This document shows, one piece after another, positions 18,210 to 27,352 of a stretch of 64,000 bases of DNA. The position numbers were made by a program, and so were the translations under genes. The notes beneath the pieces are model-generated. The model made no database searches. It was not told the DNA's origin and was given only the letters and a program-made list of their open reading frames with translations. Numbering within the stretch: position 1 is the first letter of the stretch; each line of letters begins with the position of its first letter. Source of the stretch: Pseudohongiella sp. (GTDB lineage Bacteria; Pseudomonadota; Gammaproteobacteria; Pseudomonadales; Pseudohongiellaceae); assembly GCA_030696315.1 (NCBI GenBank), contig JAUYSM010000075.1:1-64000 (forward strand), written 5' to 3'.

Positions 18210-20897
18210 ATGACAGAAAAACCGGTAGACCTTAATCCCTCAGAAACCGAAGAATGGCTGGAAGCCCTTAGCGCCGTCATTGAGCACGAAGGCGCCGAAC
18301 GCGCCCAATTCCTGCTCAGTCGCCTGTCCGACAAGGCCTTGCGCACCACTCAGCAGTTGCCATATGCCGCCGTGACAACCCCTTACCGCAATACGATCTC
18401 ACCGCAGGACGAAGATCGTATGCCAGGTGATATGTTCATGGAGCGCCAGATCCGCGGCATCATCCGCTGGAACGCGCTGGTTACAGTGATGCGTGCCAAC
18501 CTCGATAATTCCGATCTGGGTGGACATATTTCGACGTTTTCCTCGTCGGCAACACTGTACGATGTGGCGTTCAACTATTTTTTCCGCGGGCCCACCGAAA
18601 ACCACGGCGGCGACCTGATTTATTTTCAGGGTCATAGCTCGCCAGGTATCTACGCACGCTCATTCCTGGAAGGTCGCATCAGTGAAGAGTTGCTGGACAA
18701 GTTTCGCCAGGAAACTAACGGCGATGGCTTGTCCTCATATCCGCACCCATGGTTGATGCCGGATTACTGGCAGTTCCCGACGGTCTCCATGGGCCTGGGC
18801 CCATTGCAGGCGATCTATCAGGCGCACGTGATGAAGTATCTGTCATCTCGCGGTTTGCTGGACCAAGGCGACCGCAAAGTCTGGGCATTCCTAGGTGATG
18901 GTGAGATGGATGAGCCGGAATCAACGGGCGCCATCGGCAAAGCCGGCCGTGAAAAACTCGATAATCTGATTTTTGTTATCAACTGCAACCTCCAGCGTCT
19001 CGATGGCCCTGTACGTGGCAACGGCAAAATCATTCAGGAACTGGAAGGCATTTTCCGTGGTGCCGGCTGGAACGTGATCAAGGTGGTCTGGGGCCGCCAC
19101 TGGGACGCACTGCTGCAGAATGACAAAGATGGTTTACTGCAGGCGCGCATGGACGAAGTCTGTGACGGCGAATACCAGAATTACTGGGGCCGCGGCGGCG
19201 CTTATACCCGTGAGCACTTCTTCGGCAAGAGCCCGGAGTTGCTGAAGATGGTTGAGCATTTGTCTGACAATGACATCATGGCGCTCAACCGTGGTGGTCA
19301 TGATCCGTTTAAAGTGTATGCCGCTTACAAAGAAGCGATGAACACCAAAGGTCGCCCGACTGTGATTCTGGCTAAAACCGTCAAAGGTTACGCCTTTGGT
19401 GCGGGTGCAGAAGCACAGAACGCAGCGCACCAGACCAAGAAGCTCGATATCGAAGCGCTAAAACGTTTCCGCGACCGTTTCAACATTCCGATACAAGACG
19501 ACAAGCTGCCCGAGCTGCCCTATTACCGCCCGGCGGAAGACAGTCTTGAGCTGCGTTATATGCGCAAAATGCGTGATGCACTTGGTGGTGTTGTACCGCA
19601 GCGTCGTGCACAAAGTTATTCTCTGCCGATTCCTGATCTGAGCGCATTTGACGCTCAGCTCAAGAGCACGGGTGAACGTGAAATCTCAACTACCATGGCC
19701 TTTGTGCGTTTGTTGAACGTACTGTGCAAAGACAAGGAAATTGGCCAGCGTATTGTGCCCATTGTGCCGGATGAAGCGCGCACCTTTGGTATGGAAGGCA
19801 TGTTCCGTCAGATGGGCATTTATTCGTCTGTAGGCCAGCTTTATGATCCGGCTGACTCCAATCAAGTTATGTATTACCGGGAAGATAAAACCGGTCAGAT
19901 GCTGGAAGAAGGTATCAGTGAAGCAGGCGCATTCTCGTCATGGCTGGCGGCCGCCACCTCCTACAGTGTTAACAATTATCCGTTGATCCCGTTCTACATT
20001 TATTACTCTATGTTCGGCTTCCAGCGTATTGGAGACCTCGCGTGGGCAGCCGGTGATTCGCGCGCACGTGGATTTCTGATTGGTGCCACAGCCGGCCGCA
20101 CGACATTAAACGGTGAAGGCCTGCAACACCAGGACGGCCACAGTCATCTGCTGGCATCAACAATTCCGAATTGTGTGACCTACGATCCCACTTACAGCTA
20201 CGAGCTGGCAGTGATTATCCATGAAGGTCTGCGCCGAATGTACGGCGAAAAAGAATCGGTCTATTACTACATCACCACGATGAATGAAAACTACACCCAC
20301 CCGGAAATGCCGGCCGGTGTTGAAAAAGGCATTCTGAAAGGTATGTATCTGCTGGAAGACGGCAACGCCAAAGAATACAAAGTGGACAAGCCTGTCACTG
20401 AAGAGCGTGTGCGGTTGCTTGGAAGCGGCACTATTCTGCGTGAAGTCCGTGAAGCTGCCATCATTCTGCGTGACAAGTACAAAGTGCCGTGTGATGTGTG
20501 GAGCGTAACCAGCTTTAACGAGCTGCGACGTGAAGCGTTGGATCTATCTCGCTGGAATATGTTGCACCCCGGCAAAAAAGCCAAAGTGCCTTATGTCACT
20601 AAATGTCTCGAGGCGCAGAAAGGCCCAATCATCGCTGCAACTGACTATATGCGAATTTACGCGGATCAGGTGCGTGAGTTTGTGCCTGCCAGTTACCGCG
20701 TACTGGGCACTGATGGTTTCGGTCGCAGTGATACCCGCCAGAATCTGCGTCGTTTCTTTGAGGTGGATAGAAATTACGTGGTGCTGGCAACACTGACCGA
20801 GCTGGCTGCTAAAGGCGTGTTCAGTGCCGAGCAGCTGAGCAAGGCCATCAAGGACCTGGGTATTGATCCTGACAAAGCCAATCCGACAACCGTTTAA
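18210..20897 (+). CDS. aceE: Pyruvate dehydrogenase E1 component (homodimeric type)
   Basis: AceE is the thiamine-diphosphate E1 subunit that decarboxylates pyruvate and acetylates the lipoyl groups of E2. 895 residues, as in E. coli (887). The TPP motif starts GDGEMDEPESTGAIG near residue 230 and ends NLIFVINCN. Other signatures are HPWLMPDYWQFPTVSMGL, HGGDLIYFQGHSSPG and, in the C-terminal half, GEGLQHQDGHSHLLA. It forms an operon with aceF, 34 bases downstream. No lpd gene follows, so E3 must be encoded elsewhere. Confidence 0.98.
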   Translation: MTEKPVDLNPSETEEWLEALSAVIEHEGAERAQFLLSRLSDKALRTTQQLPYAAVTTPYRNTISPQDEDRMPGDMFMERQIRGIIRWNALVTVMRANLDNSDLGGHISTFSSSATLYDVAFNYFFRGPTENHGGDLIYFQGHSSPGIYARSFLEGRISEELLDKFRQETNGDGLSSYPHPWLMPDYWQFPTVSMGLGPLQAIYQAHVMKYLSSRGLLDQGDRKVWAFLGDGEMDEPESTGAIGKAGREKLDNLIFVINCNLQRLDGPVRGNGKIIQELEGIFRGAGWNVIKVVWGRHWDALLQNDKDGLLQARMDEVCDGEYQNYWGRGGAYTREHFFGKSPELLKMVEHLSDNDIMALNRGGHDPFKVYAAYKEAMNTKGRPTVILAKTVKGYAFGAGAEAQNAAHQTKKLDIEALKRFRDRFNIPIQDDKLPELPYYRPAEDSLELRYMRKMRDALGGVVPQRRAQSYSLPIPDLSAFDAQLKSTGEREISTTMAFVRLLNVLCKDKEIGQRIVPIVPDEARTFGMEGMFRQMGIYSSVGQLYDPADSNQVMYYREDKTGQMLEEGISEAGAFSSWLAAATSYSVNNYPLIPFYIYYSMFGFQRIGDLAWAAGDSRARGFLIGATAGRTTLNGEGLQHQDGHSHLLASTIPNCVTYDPTYSYELAVIIHEGLRRMYGEKESVYYYITTMNENYTHPEMPAGVEKGILKGMYLLEDGNAKEYKVDKPVTEERVRLLGSGTILREVREAAIILRDKYKVPCDVWSVTSFNELRREALDLSRWNMLHPGKKAKVPYVTKCLEAQKGPIIAATDYMRIYADQVREFVPASYRVLGTDGFGRSDTRQNLRRFFEVDRNYVVLATLTELAAKGVFSAEQLSKAIKDLGIDPDKANPTTV

Positions 20898-20931
20898 GAC
20901 CTGGTAAAAAATCAGTTCAGGAGCATTCAAG

Positions 20932-22563
20932 GTGCCTGTAGAAATTATAAAAATCCCCGACCTTGGGGAAACCAAAGATGTGGAAGTCATCGAAATCCTG
21001 ATCAAGGAAGGTCAGAGCGTGCAGGAAAATGATTCCCTGCTTGTGCTCGAAAGCGACAAAGCCGCGATGGAAATTCCTGCGCCTAAATCGGGTGTGGTGA
21101 AAAAAATCCTCGTCAAAGTCGGCGATCAGGTAAATGCCGGCGATCAGTTTATAGAGATGGAAATCGAAGGTGCAGCGGCGGCTCCTGAGCCAGCCAAAGC
21201 AGCAGAACCCGCCAAAGCAGAGCCAGCCGTAAAGGCTGAAAAAGCAGATGCGCCGGTGTCGGCTCCCGCTGCTGCGGAAAAACGTATCGAGCTGGTCAGT
21301 GTCCCCGATATTGGTGGTGACAATGATGTCGAAGTGATCGAAGTGCATGTCAAAGTGGGTGACGAAATCGCCAAGGAAGACACACTGGTCACGCTTGAGT
21401 CTGATAAAGCGGCGATGGATGTTCCGTCACCACTGTCAGGCCGCATCACCGCACTCAAGATTAAAGTGGGCGATAAAGTATCCAAGGGTTCGCCGGTTCT
21501 TGAACTGGAAGTCACTGCAAGTGTTGCTCCGCAAAAGGCTGCGGCGGCGCCTGCTGAATCAAAAACGTCAGCGCCTGCACCGGTTGCGGCCGCTGCGTCA
21601 GCGCCTGCGCCTGCAGTCAAACAGGAAGTTGCTGCTGAACAGGCATCTGCTCCTACCGACGGTAAGGTTTACGCAGGCCCGGCTGTGCGTAAGTTGGCGC
21701 GCGAGCTCGGCGTAGATTTGTCGCTGGTTCCCGGCAATGGGTCCAAAGGGCGTATTCAGAAGGAAGATCTGCATAATTTTGTGAAAGCACGTATGCAGGC
21801 ACCGGCCACGCAGGTCACGGGTGGGGCAGGAATACCGGCCGTTCCGGATATTGATTTCAGCCAGTTTGGTGACATCGAAACCGTAGCAATGACCAAGCTG
21901 CATAAAGTGACAGCCCTGAATATGCATCGTAACTGGTTGAATGTGCCGGCTGTGGCGCAATTTAACGAAGCAGATGTGACAGAGTTGGAAGAATTCCGTG
22001 CAGCCCAGCGCAAAGATGCAGATAAGCGCGGATTGCGGTTGACACCCATGCCCTTCCTGCTCAAAGCGTGTGCCAAGGTGTTACAGGAGTACAAGCAGTT
22101 TAATGTGTCCTTGCATTCATCGGGCGAGCACCTGATCCAGAAGAAATATATTCACATAGGCGTTGCCGTAGCCACCGATGCAGGATTGATGGTGCCGGTG
22201 CTGCGAGATGTGGACAAAAAGAGTATCTGGCAGCTGTCAGCTGAGCTGGCTGAGTTGACTGAAAAAGCCAAGAACCGTCGATTGAGCAAAGAAGACATGC
22301 AAGGTGCGTGTTTTACGATTTCCAGCCTTGGCGCGATTGGTGGTACAGGTTTCACGCCGATTGTGAACGCACCTGAAGTCGCTATTCTGGGTGTATCCAA
22401 AACCCAGATCAAACCGGTTTATATCAATAACCAGTTTGTACCGCGTCAGATGTTGCCGTTCTCATTGTGTTACGACCATCGAGCGGTTAACGGGGTTGAT
22501 GCCGGTAATTTTGCTACGCGATTGGCAGAAGTGCTGTCAGATATCAGGCTGTTATTGCTGTAA
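20932..22563 (+). CDS. aceF: Pyruvate dehydrogenase E2, dihydrolipoyl acetyltransferase
   Basis: E2 core of the pyruvate dehydrogenase complex. 543 residues with a GTG start after an AGGAGC site. Two N-terminal lipoyl domains carry the lipoylated Lys in ESDKAAMEIPAP (about residue 43) and ESDKAAMDVPSP (about residue 163). They are joined by long Ala/Pro/Lys linkers. The peripheral subunit-binding domain is GPAVRKLARELGVDLSLVPG near residue 245. The acetyltransferase domain ends with the catalytic CYDHRAVNGVDAG. E. coli has three lipoyl domains; two, as here, is the common pseudomonad-type number. Confidence 0.97.
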   Translation: MPVEIIKIPDLGETKDVEVIEILIKEGQSVQENDSLLVLESDKAAMEIPAPKSGVVKKILVKVGDQVNAGDQFIEMEIEGAAAAPEPAKAAEPAKAEPAVKAEKADAPVSAPAAAEKRIELVSVPDIGGDNDVEVIEVHVKVGDEIAKEDTLVTLESDKAAMDVPSPLSGRITALKIKVGDKVSKGSPVLELEVTASVAPQKAAAAPAESKTSAPAPVAAAASAPAPAVKQEVAAEQASAPTDGKVYAGPAVRKLARELGVDLSLVPGNGSKGRIQKEDLHNFVKARMQAPATQVTGGAGIPAVPDIDFSQFGDIETVAMTKLHKVTALNMHRNWLNVPAVAQFNEADVTELEEFRAAQRKDADKRGLRLTPMPFLLKACAKVLQEYKQFNVSLHSSGEHLIQKKYIHIGVAVATDAGLMVPVLRDVDKKSIWQLSAELAELTEKAKNRRLSKEDMQGACFTISSLGAIGGTGFTPIVNAPEVAILGVSKTQIKPVYINNQFVPRQMLPFSLCYDHRAVNGVDAGNFATRLAEVLSDIRLLLL

Positions 22564-22601
22564 GGCTGAGAGACTGCGCAGCGGTCTCTTTGCGCCTAAG
22601 T

Positions 22602-22654
22602 CGGGCAAAACAGCCGGGCAAAACAGCCGGGCAAAACAGCCGTGCAAAAACTGC
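22602..22654. repeat. 13-bp tandem repeat downstream of aceF
   Basis: Three perfect copies of CGGGCAAAACAGC (22602-22614, 22615-22627, 22628-22640) are followed by a degenerate fourth (22641-22654). Just upstream, AGAGAC (22569-22574) and GTCTCT (22584-22589) form a small hairpin that may help end the aceEF transcript. Confidence 0.85.
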
Positions 22655-22701
22655 GCGTCTATGAGCTACCTCAAAAACTGATAAATGAAAAACTGATAAA
22701 T

Positions 22702-22739
22702 AAAAAAAGAGGAGTCCGGTCACGGGCTCCTCTTTTTTT
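22702..22739. terminator. Bidirectional terminator between aceF and the HpaI-like gene
   Basis: Seven A plus GAGGAG (22702-22714) pairs perfectly with CTCCTC plus seven T (22727-22739), a 13-bp stem with a 12-base loop. The T-run on each strand makes it work for both converging genes. Confidence 0.9.
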
Positions 22740-22787
22740 ATTCTCGATTGTTGCCTGCACCGGTTTGGGCCGGTGCAGTACACAATA

Positions 22788-23732
22788 TCAGTCTGTACGA
22801 CCCGCGTGTTCACGCGCAGTACGCAGGTTGGCTTCAGTGCTGCCAGAAATACCGGCATCGCCCCAATATCCAACGGTTGGCATCAGGAAACCCTGGTCCA
22901 GACGTGCGGTGATGTCATTGGCGCCAGTGGTGATGCCGCAGGGAACATTATGCTTTTTGCACAGCTCAACAACGCTGGCGATGGCGGCCTGAACCTCCGG
23001 GTGGTTGCCTGGCAAGCCCATGCTCATGGACAAGTCAGCTGGACCCACAAACACTGCGCTGACGCCTGGGGTGGTGATAATGGCTTCAGCATTTTCAACG
23101 CCTTTGGCTGATTCAATCTGCAGGAAGGAAATCAGTTCGCCACGTGGATTCAGTGGCCAGGTGTCAGCACGTTGACCGTAATCGGACACGCCCCAGTACC
23201 AGGAAGCCACTGCGGGTGATGAGCCCCGTGTGCCAGCAGGTTCCATAATCTCAGAACCACGTGGTTGTGGGTAACGCATCGCAGCCACAGCACGTCGCGC
23301 TTCTTCAGCTGTTTCTACGTACGGGAACATGATGCCAAATGCGCCGATGTCCAGAATCTGTTTAACCATCCATTCCGGATCGTTTCTGCCATTGGCTGGC
23401 AGACGCACGATGGGTGTTGTGCGCATTTGTGCATGACCCTGGCTGGCAACAACCTGCTTGTCGGTCATACCCAGCAGGAATTCCTGCAAGGTTTCCATAT
23501 CAAATGCCGTGTGCTCCATATCAATCAGTATGTAGTCAAGGTTTGAGCGTGCCAGCGCGCGGGCATTTGCCAGTGAGAAATTACCGGTAAACAAACCAAA
23601 AACGGGTTCTCCCTTGGCAAGCGTCTCGATGCTGCGATTAAGACGAACATCATCCTGCGCCATCGCAGGAGCAGAGGCCAGACCCACTACTGTTAATACA
23701 GAAAACAGCGCACTGAGGCATTTCTTTTTCAT
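22788..23732 (-). CDS. HpcH/HpaI-type aldolase with an N-terminal signal peptide
   Basis: 314 residues. The first 25 form a clear Sec signal peptide (KKK, hydrophobic core LFSVLTVVGLASAP, then AMAQ with cleavage before DD). The remainder is a class II HpaI/citrate-lyase-type TIM barrel: YILIDMEHTAFDMETLQ, PIVRLPANG, ILDIGAFGIMFPYVETAEEA, FLQIESAKGVENAEAI with the metal-binding Glu, and VFVGPADLSMSMGLPG with the metal-binding Asp. Family members are normally cytosolic and cleave 4-hydroxy-2-oxo acids to pyruvate and an aldehyde. Export to the periplasm is unusual and suggests a different substrate or role. It is transcribed alone, with an inverted repeat upstream. Confidence 0.88.
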   Translation of the reverse strand: MKKKCLSALFSVLTVVGLASAPAMAQDDVRLNRSIETLAKGEPVFGLFTGNFSLANARALARSNLDYILIDMEHTAFDMETLQEFLLGMTDKQVVASQGHAQMRTTPIVRLPANGRNDPEWMVKQILDIGAFGIMFPYVETAEEARRAVAAMRYPQPRGSEIMEPAGTRGSSPAVASWYWGVSDYGQRADTWPLNPRGELISFLQIESAKGVENAEAIITTPGVSAVFVGPADLSMSMGLPGNHPEVQAAIASVVELCKKHNVPCGITTGANDITARLDQGFLMPTVGYWGDAGISGSTEANLRTAREHAGRTD

Positions 23733-23754
23733 TTTATCTTCCTTTTTTTACCAG

Positions 23755-23773
23755 CTGTAAAGAGATGTTACAG
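23755..23773. promoter_or_regulatory. Inverted repeat upstream of the HpaI-like gene
   Basis: CTGTAA (23755-23760) and TTACAG (23768-23773) with a 7-base spacer lie 23-41 bases upstream of the start codon. A further TTGTAA half-like copy is at 23774. It could be an operator for the exported aldolase gene. Confidence 0.35.
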
Positions 23774-23888
23774 TTGTAAAGTTTTGTAATAGTTTGATTT
23801 GACAATAATTGCTGTTATTGATGTCGGGTCAGAGAGTAAACCACAGCTGCGCTTTAATCAAATCGCAGTCGCACATACCTTGTGATTT

Positions 23889-24701
23889 TTATGTGCGATT
23901 GGCTTGTGACGAAAACCCGGCCGGGAAAAAGAAGTCGTGACCTTGATGACTGATTTTCTGTATGTCAAAGCAGAACGCAGCGCTTAACAGCGACTCGGTC
24001 AGGACCTCACAGGTTCGTCCTTCGCAGTAGCGACCATTGCCCATCAAAAGCAGAATACGGTCACAAAAACGGGCAGCTAGATTGATGTCATGGGTCGCCA
24101 TGATCAACGCGCGTTGTTCAGATAGAACTATCTCACTTAAAACCTGCATGGCCTTTATCTGAAAAGAGATGTCCAGATGATTGCTGGGCTCGTCCAGCAG
24201 GAACACTTGCGGTGATTGCGCGAGCAACGCAGCAATGGCTACCCTCTGACGCTCTCCTCCAGACAGTTCGCAAACATCCCGATTGAGAAACTCGCTCAAC
24301 TCCATGTTGGTCACCGCACACTCAACTTGTTTCCAATCGAGCTCTGACATTGCACTCCAGCTGTGCTGATGCGGCAGCCTGCCCAACAAAATGGTTTCCA
24401 GCACGGTGGCGGGCATTTCATCCTGGGCAGATTGAAAAAGCAGGCCGACTTGCTTAGCCAGTGTCGCAGCACTGAGCGCGGCAATGTTCTGAGCGTTGAT
24501 ACTGATCTGGCCAGTGCGAGGTTTTTGCAGGCCCATGAGCGTGTGAAGAAGACTGGTTTTACCGCTGCCATTTGGCCCAAGAATAGCCAGCCGTTCTCCC
24601 GCGCGAAGTGTCAGATCAAGGTCATTACACAAGGGTTTGCCGGCCATCGTCACAGACACTTGTTGAATTTGAAACAGCGCTGCTGCCATGCCCGGATTCA
24701 T
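23889..24701 (-). CDS. ABC transporter ATP-binding protein, iron-siderophore/cobalamin type
   Basis: 270 residues. Walker A is LGPNGSGKTSLLHTLMGL near residue 40, the signature is ELSGGERQRVAIAALLAQ near 145, Walker B is VFLLDEPSNHLD, and the switch is MATHDINLAARFCDRILLL. The best resemblance is to FecE/FhuC/BtuD ATPases. It overlaps the FecCD-type permease by four bases and would power it. No periplasmic binding protein or TonB receptor is encoded nearby, so the substrate (ferric siderophore, haem or B12) is open. Confidence 0.9.
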   Translation of the reverse strand: MNPGMAAALFQIQQVSVTMAGKPLCNDLDLTLRAGERLAILGPNGSGKTSLLHTLMGLQKPRTGQISINAQNIAALSAATLAKQVGLLFQSAQDEMPATVLETILLGRLPHQHSWSAMSELDWKQVECAVTNMELSEFLNRDVCELSGGERQRVAIAALLAQSPQVFLLDEPSNHLDISFQIKAMQVLSEIVLSEQRALIMATHDINLAARFCDRILLLMGNGRYCEGRTCEVLTESLLSAAFCFDIQKISHQGHDFFFPAGFSSQANRT

Positions 24702-25801
24702 GGCAGCTCCCGGTTGCCCGAGGCGTTGGCCGGCATGCGGCTGCGATAGAGTATCAACAGGAACGCAGGGACACCGAGCATCGCTGTCAACACGCCGACC
24801 GGCAATTGTTGTGGCGCAATGACCGTACGCGCCAGACTGTCAGCCATCATCAGGAAGCTGCCGCCCAACAGCGCGGCACCGGGCAACAACTTGCGGTGAT
24901 CGCGTGCCCCGGACAGACGCAGCATGTGAGGAATAATGAGTCCAACAAAACCGATGCTGCCGGCCAGTGTGACGGCGCTGGCTGTGAGTAGTGATGCGCA
25001 CAAATACAGGGACAGCCGCAATCGCCGCACATTCACACCCAGCGCCGCTGCCTGCAAATCGCCTCGTGCCATGGCATTCAAAGGCCTGGCCTGCGCCATC
25101 ATCAACACCAAGACCACCAGTATCAGCACAAAGTGCCAGAGTTGTCCGCGGCTTTGACTGAGATCGCCCATCAGCCAGAACAACATACTGTGTACAGTCT
25201 GATTGCTGCTGGTACTCAGCATAAGATTGATCAACGCGCCCCAGCCGGCGGAAATCACCACACCGGTCAACAATAAGCGGGTGGCCGACCAGCCTTGCCG
25301 GCGTCCGGCAAGTCCAAATACCAGTAATACCGACAACAGGGCGCCAGTAAACGCAGCGTAAGGCATCCAGATGCTGGCCAGGCCCAGCATGATCACCCCG
25401 AGCGCGCCCACAGCGGCACCACCAGAAATGCCGAGAATATAAGGATCTGCCAGCGGATTGCGAAGCAACACCTGCATCATCACGCCCGACAATGCCAGCA
25501 TGGCGCCGGTGGCAAACGCAGCCAGCGCCCTGGGCAATCGAAGTTCCTGAACGATCCGGGCCTGTGAGCTGGATGCTGACGCGGCGTCGGCATTGAACAG
25601 GAGGTTCCAGACCTCACTGACGGGTATGCTCACACTGCCACTGGTCAAGGACAGGATAAAACCAATCATCACCAGCGTAATCAATAACCCAAATAACAGC
25701 ACGTCATAGCGCGCACTGCGACTGGTTTGTTCTTTTAGCGAGGGGCCATTCACTGCGCATGTAATCCAATGGTGATCGTGACCGGATTCTAACACAGTCA
25801 A
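24698..25801 (-). CDS. FecCD/BtuC-family ABC transporter permease
   Basis: A polytopic inner-membrane permease of about 367 residues, with roughly ten hydrophobic segments from residue 35 on. Family motifs include LRLPRALAAFATGAMLALSG, LRNPLADPYILGISGGAA and IGFVGLIIPHMLRL. The frame begins at a TTG overlapping the panE stop. A GTG at 25753 is an alternative start, and the first 30 residues are not conserved-looking. Genes panE, permease and ATPase are linked by 4-base overlaps. Confidence 0.9.
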   Translation of the reverse strand: MTVLESGHDHHWITCAVNGPSLKEQTSRSARYDVLLFGLLITLVMIGFILSLTSGSVSIPVSEVWNLLFNADAASASSSQARIVQELRLPRALAAFATGAMLALSGVMMQVLLRNPLADPYILGISGGAAVGALGVIMLGLASIWMPYAAFTGALLSVLLVFGLAGRRQGWSATRLLLTGVVISAGWGALINLMLSTSSNQTVHSMLFWLMGDLSQSRGQLWHFVLILVVLVLMMAQARPLNAMARGDLQAAALGVNVRRLRLSLYLCASLLTASAVTLAGSIGFVGLIIPHMLRLSGARDHRKLLPGAALLGGSFLMMADSLARTVIAPQQLPVGVLTAMLGVPAFLLILYRSRMPANASGNRELP

Positions 25802-26790
25802 AAAGCGCTGGATTGCCGCTGTCTGACATGGTTCAGCAGGGCGCTGTTGAGTGGGCAGGGTAGTTGGTGACGGGCGGCAAGTTCACACAACCAGCCATTC
25901 AAATGCGCTATTTCGGTGGGTTTACCATGTTGTATATCTTGCAGGGTAGACGAGTAGTTATATTGGGTCGCTGTGGCTACCTGTTGCACATGTTGCCAAA
26001 GATCCGGTAACGCGGGACATTCAGGCAGCGCCGTCAATAGTGTGCTGATCTCGATACAGAGCTTTTCAAGATGCTGTCTTGCGATTGGATTGCTGAGCAG
26101 CGCACCGTTCTGGCAATTGTAAAACACCGTCATAGCATTGATGGCGCAGTTAACGGCAAACTTCAGCCAGAGTCGGGCGGACATGTCCTGATCAATCTGG
26201 ATGTGCATGGCACTGACCGGCAGTTCTTTCAGCAATTGTTTCAGCGCGTCTTGGGGTACGCCAGCATCGACGTGTGAGAGCCTGCCCAGCCAGGTGTTTC
26301 CTTGCCCGGCGTGTACTACATGAAACGGACTTTTGATCCAGGCACCGTGGCTGGTGCTCAGACAGAACACTGTGCCTGGTGGTCTGCGCTCGGTCAGGTT
26401 CTGCTGAACCCGGATCCCGTTTTGAAGCAACACAATTCTGCTGGTGTCTGTCAGATACGGGGCAATCTGCGCCAGTGCTGCCTCGGTATCCTGAGCCTTG
26501 CAGGTCAGTAACAGGTTCTGAATGGGCGGCATGTCCGCGGGTAAGGCGTTGCAAGCCAGCGCCGGCATGTCGAACTGCGTGACCTCGCCGCTGGTGCGCT
26601 CGATTGAGATGGATCCCGGATAGCTCAGCAGTGACGCGCGATCACGCAGCAACAGCACTGGCGCAGCCAGAGAATTCTGAGTTGTTTGTAATGCAGCAGC
26701 CCACAAACAACCCATGGCTCCTGCGCCCAGCACATACCAGTTGCTTGATAAGGGACGGTATTGACTACCATTCACACCTGAAACTCCCAT
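25798..26790 (-). CDS. Ketopantoate reductase (PanE/ApbA family)
   Basis: Family members reduce 2-dehydropantoate to pantoate with NADPH in pantothenate synthesis. Roughly 330 residues from ATG 26790. The Rossmann motif WYVLGAGAMGCLWAAAL is near the N-terminus. LLTCKAQDTEAAL, IVLLQNGIRVQQNL and the catalytic-lysine region ARLWLKFAVNCAINAMTVFY follow. Starts at 26808 (ATG) and 26775 (GTG, with GGGAG upstream) are also possible, and the open frame runs further up without family character. It heads the ABC importer operon, a grouping that has no obvious functional reason. ApbA paralogues can have other substrates. Confidence 0.85.
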   Translation of the reverse strand: MGVSGVNGSQYRPLSSNWYVLGAGAMGCLWAAALQTTQNSLAAPVLLLRDRASLLSYPGSISIERTSGEVTQFDMPALACNALPADMPPIQNLLLTCKAQDTEAALAQIAPYLTDTSRIVLLQNGIRVQQNLTERRPPGTVFCLSTSHGAWIKSPFHVVHAGQGNTWLGRLSHVDAGVPQDALKQLLKELPVSAMHIQIDQDMSARLWLKFAVNCAINAMTVFYNCQNGALLSNPIARQHLEKLCIEISTLLTALPECPALPDLWQHVQQVATATQYNYSSTLQDIQHGKPTEIAHLNGWLCELAARHQLPCPLNSALLNHVRQRQSSAF

Positions 26791-26861
26791 CGTGTGTTTT
26801 TCGGGCATGATGGTACTATAGGCGCCACTAAAAGACTTGTTTCCAGTATTGAGGTACCCCC

Positions 26862-27344
26862 ATGCCATCGTTTGATATTGTTTCTGAAGTGGATCTGCCC
26901 GAAGTGCGCAATGCCGTCGATCAGGCAACACGCGAAGTCGGAACCCGCTTTGATTTTAAAGGTGTCGATGCCACGTTTGAGCTGGAAGAGGCTCAGATCA
27001 CACTCACTGCCGAGTCTGACTTTCAGCTTGAGCAGATGATGGATATTCTGAAAAATAAACTGGTCAAGCGCAGTGTTGATATCAAAACCATGAAAGAGGA
27101 CGACATTGTTCTGTCAGGCAAAAAGGCCAGCCAGAAGGTCACCATTCAGCAAGGTATTGAAGCCGACATGGCGCGTAAACTGGTCAAACTGATCAAAGAC
27201 AAAAAGATGAAGGTGCAAACCGCGATTCAGGGAGAGAAGCTGCGCGTCACCGGCAAAAAGCGCGATGATCTTCAGGAAGTCATCGCGATGCTGCGCGAGG
27301 CCAATCTTGAGATTCCCCTGCAATACAATAACTTTCGGGATTAA
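26862..27344 (+). CDS. yajQ: YajQ-family nucleotide-binding protein
   Basis: 160 residues, the standard length. [20 protein letters not shown] opens the protein, and [14 protein letters not shown] and the C-terminal [10 protein letters not shown] are hallmark sequences. YajQ proteins bind tRNA/GTP, and the Xanthomonas homologue is a cyclic-di-GMP effector. It starts 53 bases from the divergent panE region and is followed within 8 bases by ampG. Confidence 0.96.
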   Translation: MPSFDIVSEVDLPEVRNAVDQATREVGTRFDFKGVDATFELEEAQITLTAESDFQLEQMMDILKNKLVKRSVDIKTMKEDDIVLSGKKASQKVTIQQGIEADMARKLVKLIKDKKMKVQTAIQGEKLRVTGKKRDDLQEVIAMLREANLEIPLQYNNFRD

Positions 27345-27352
27345 GTCGGCTC

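Noticed and set aside
25798-26861. Cobalamin riboswitch ahead of the ABC importer
   Set aside because: The importer genes overlap panE and each other, and I could not find the conserved B12-box core in the short region upstream of panE.
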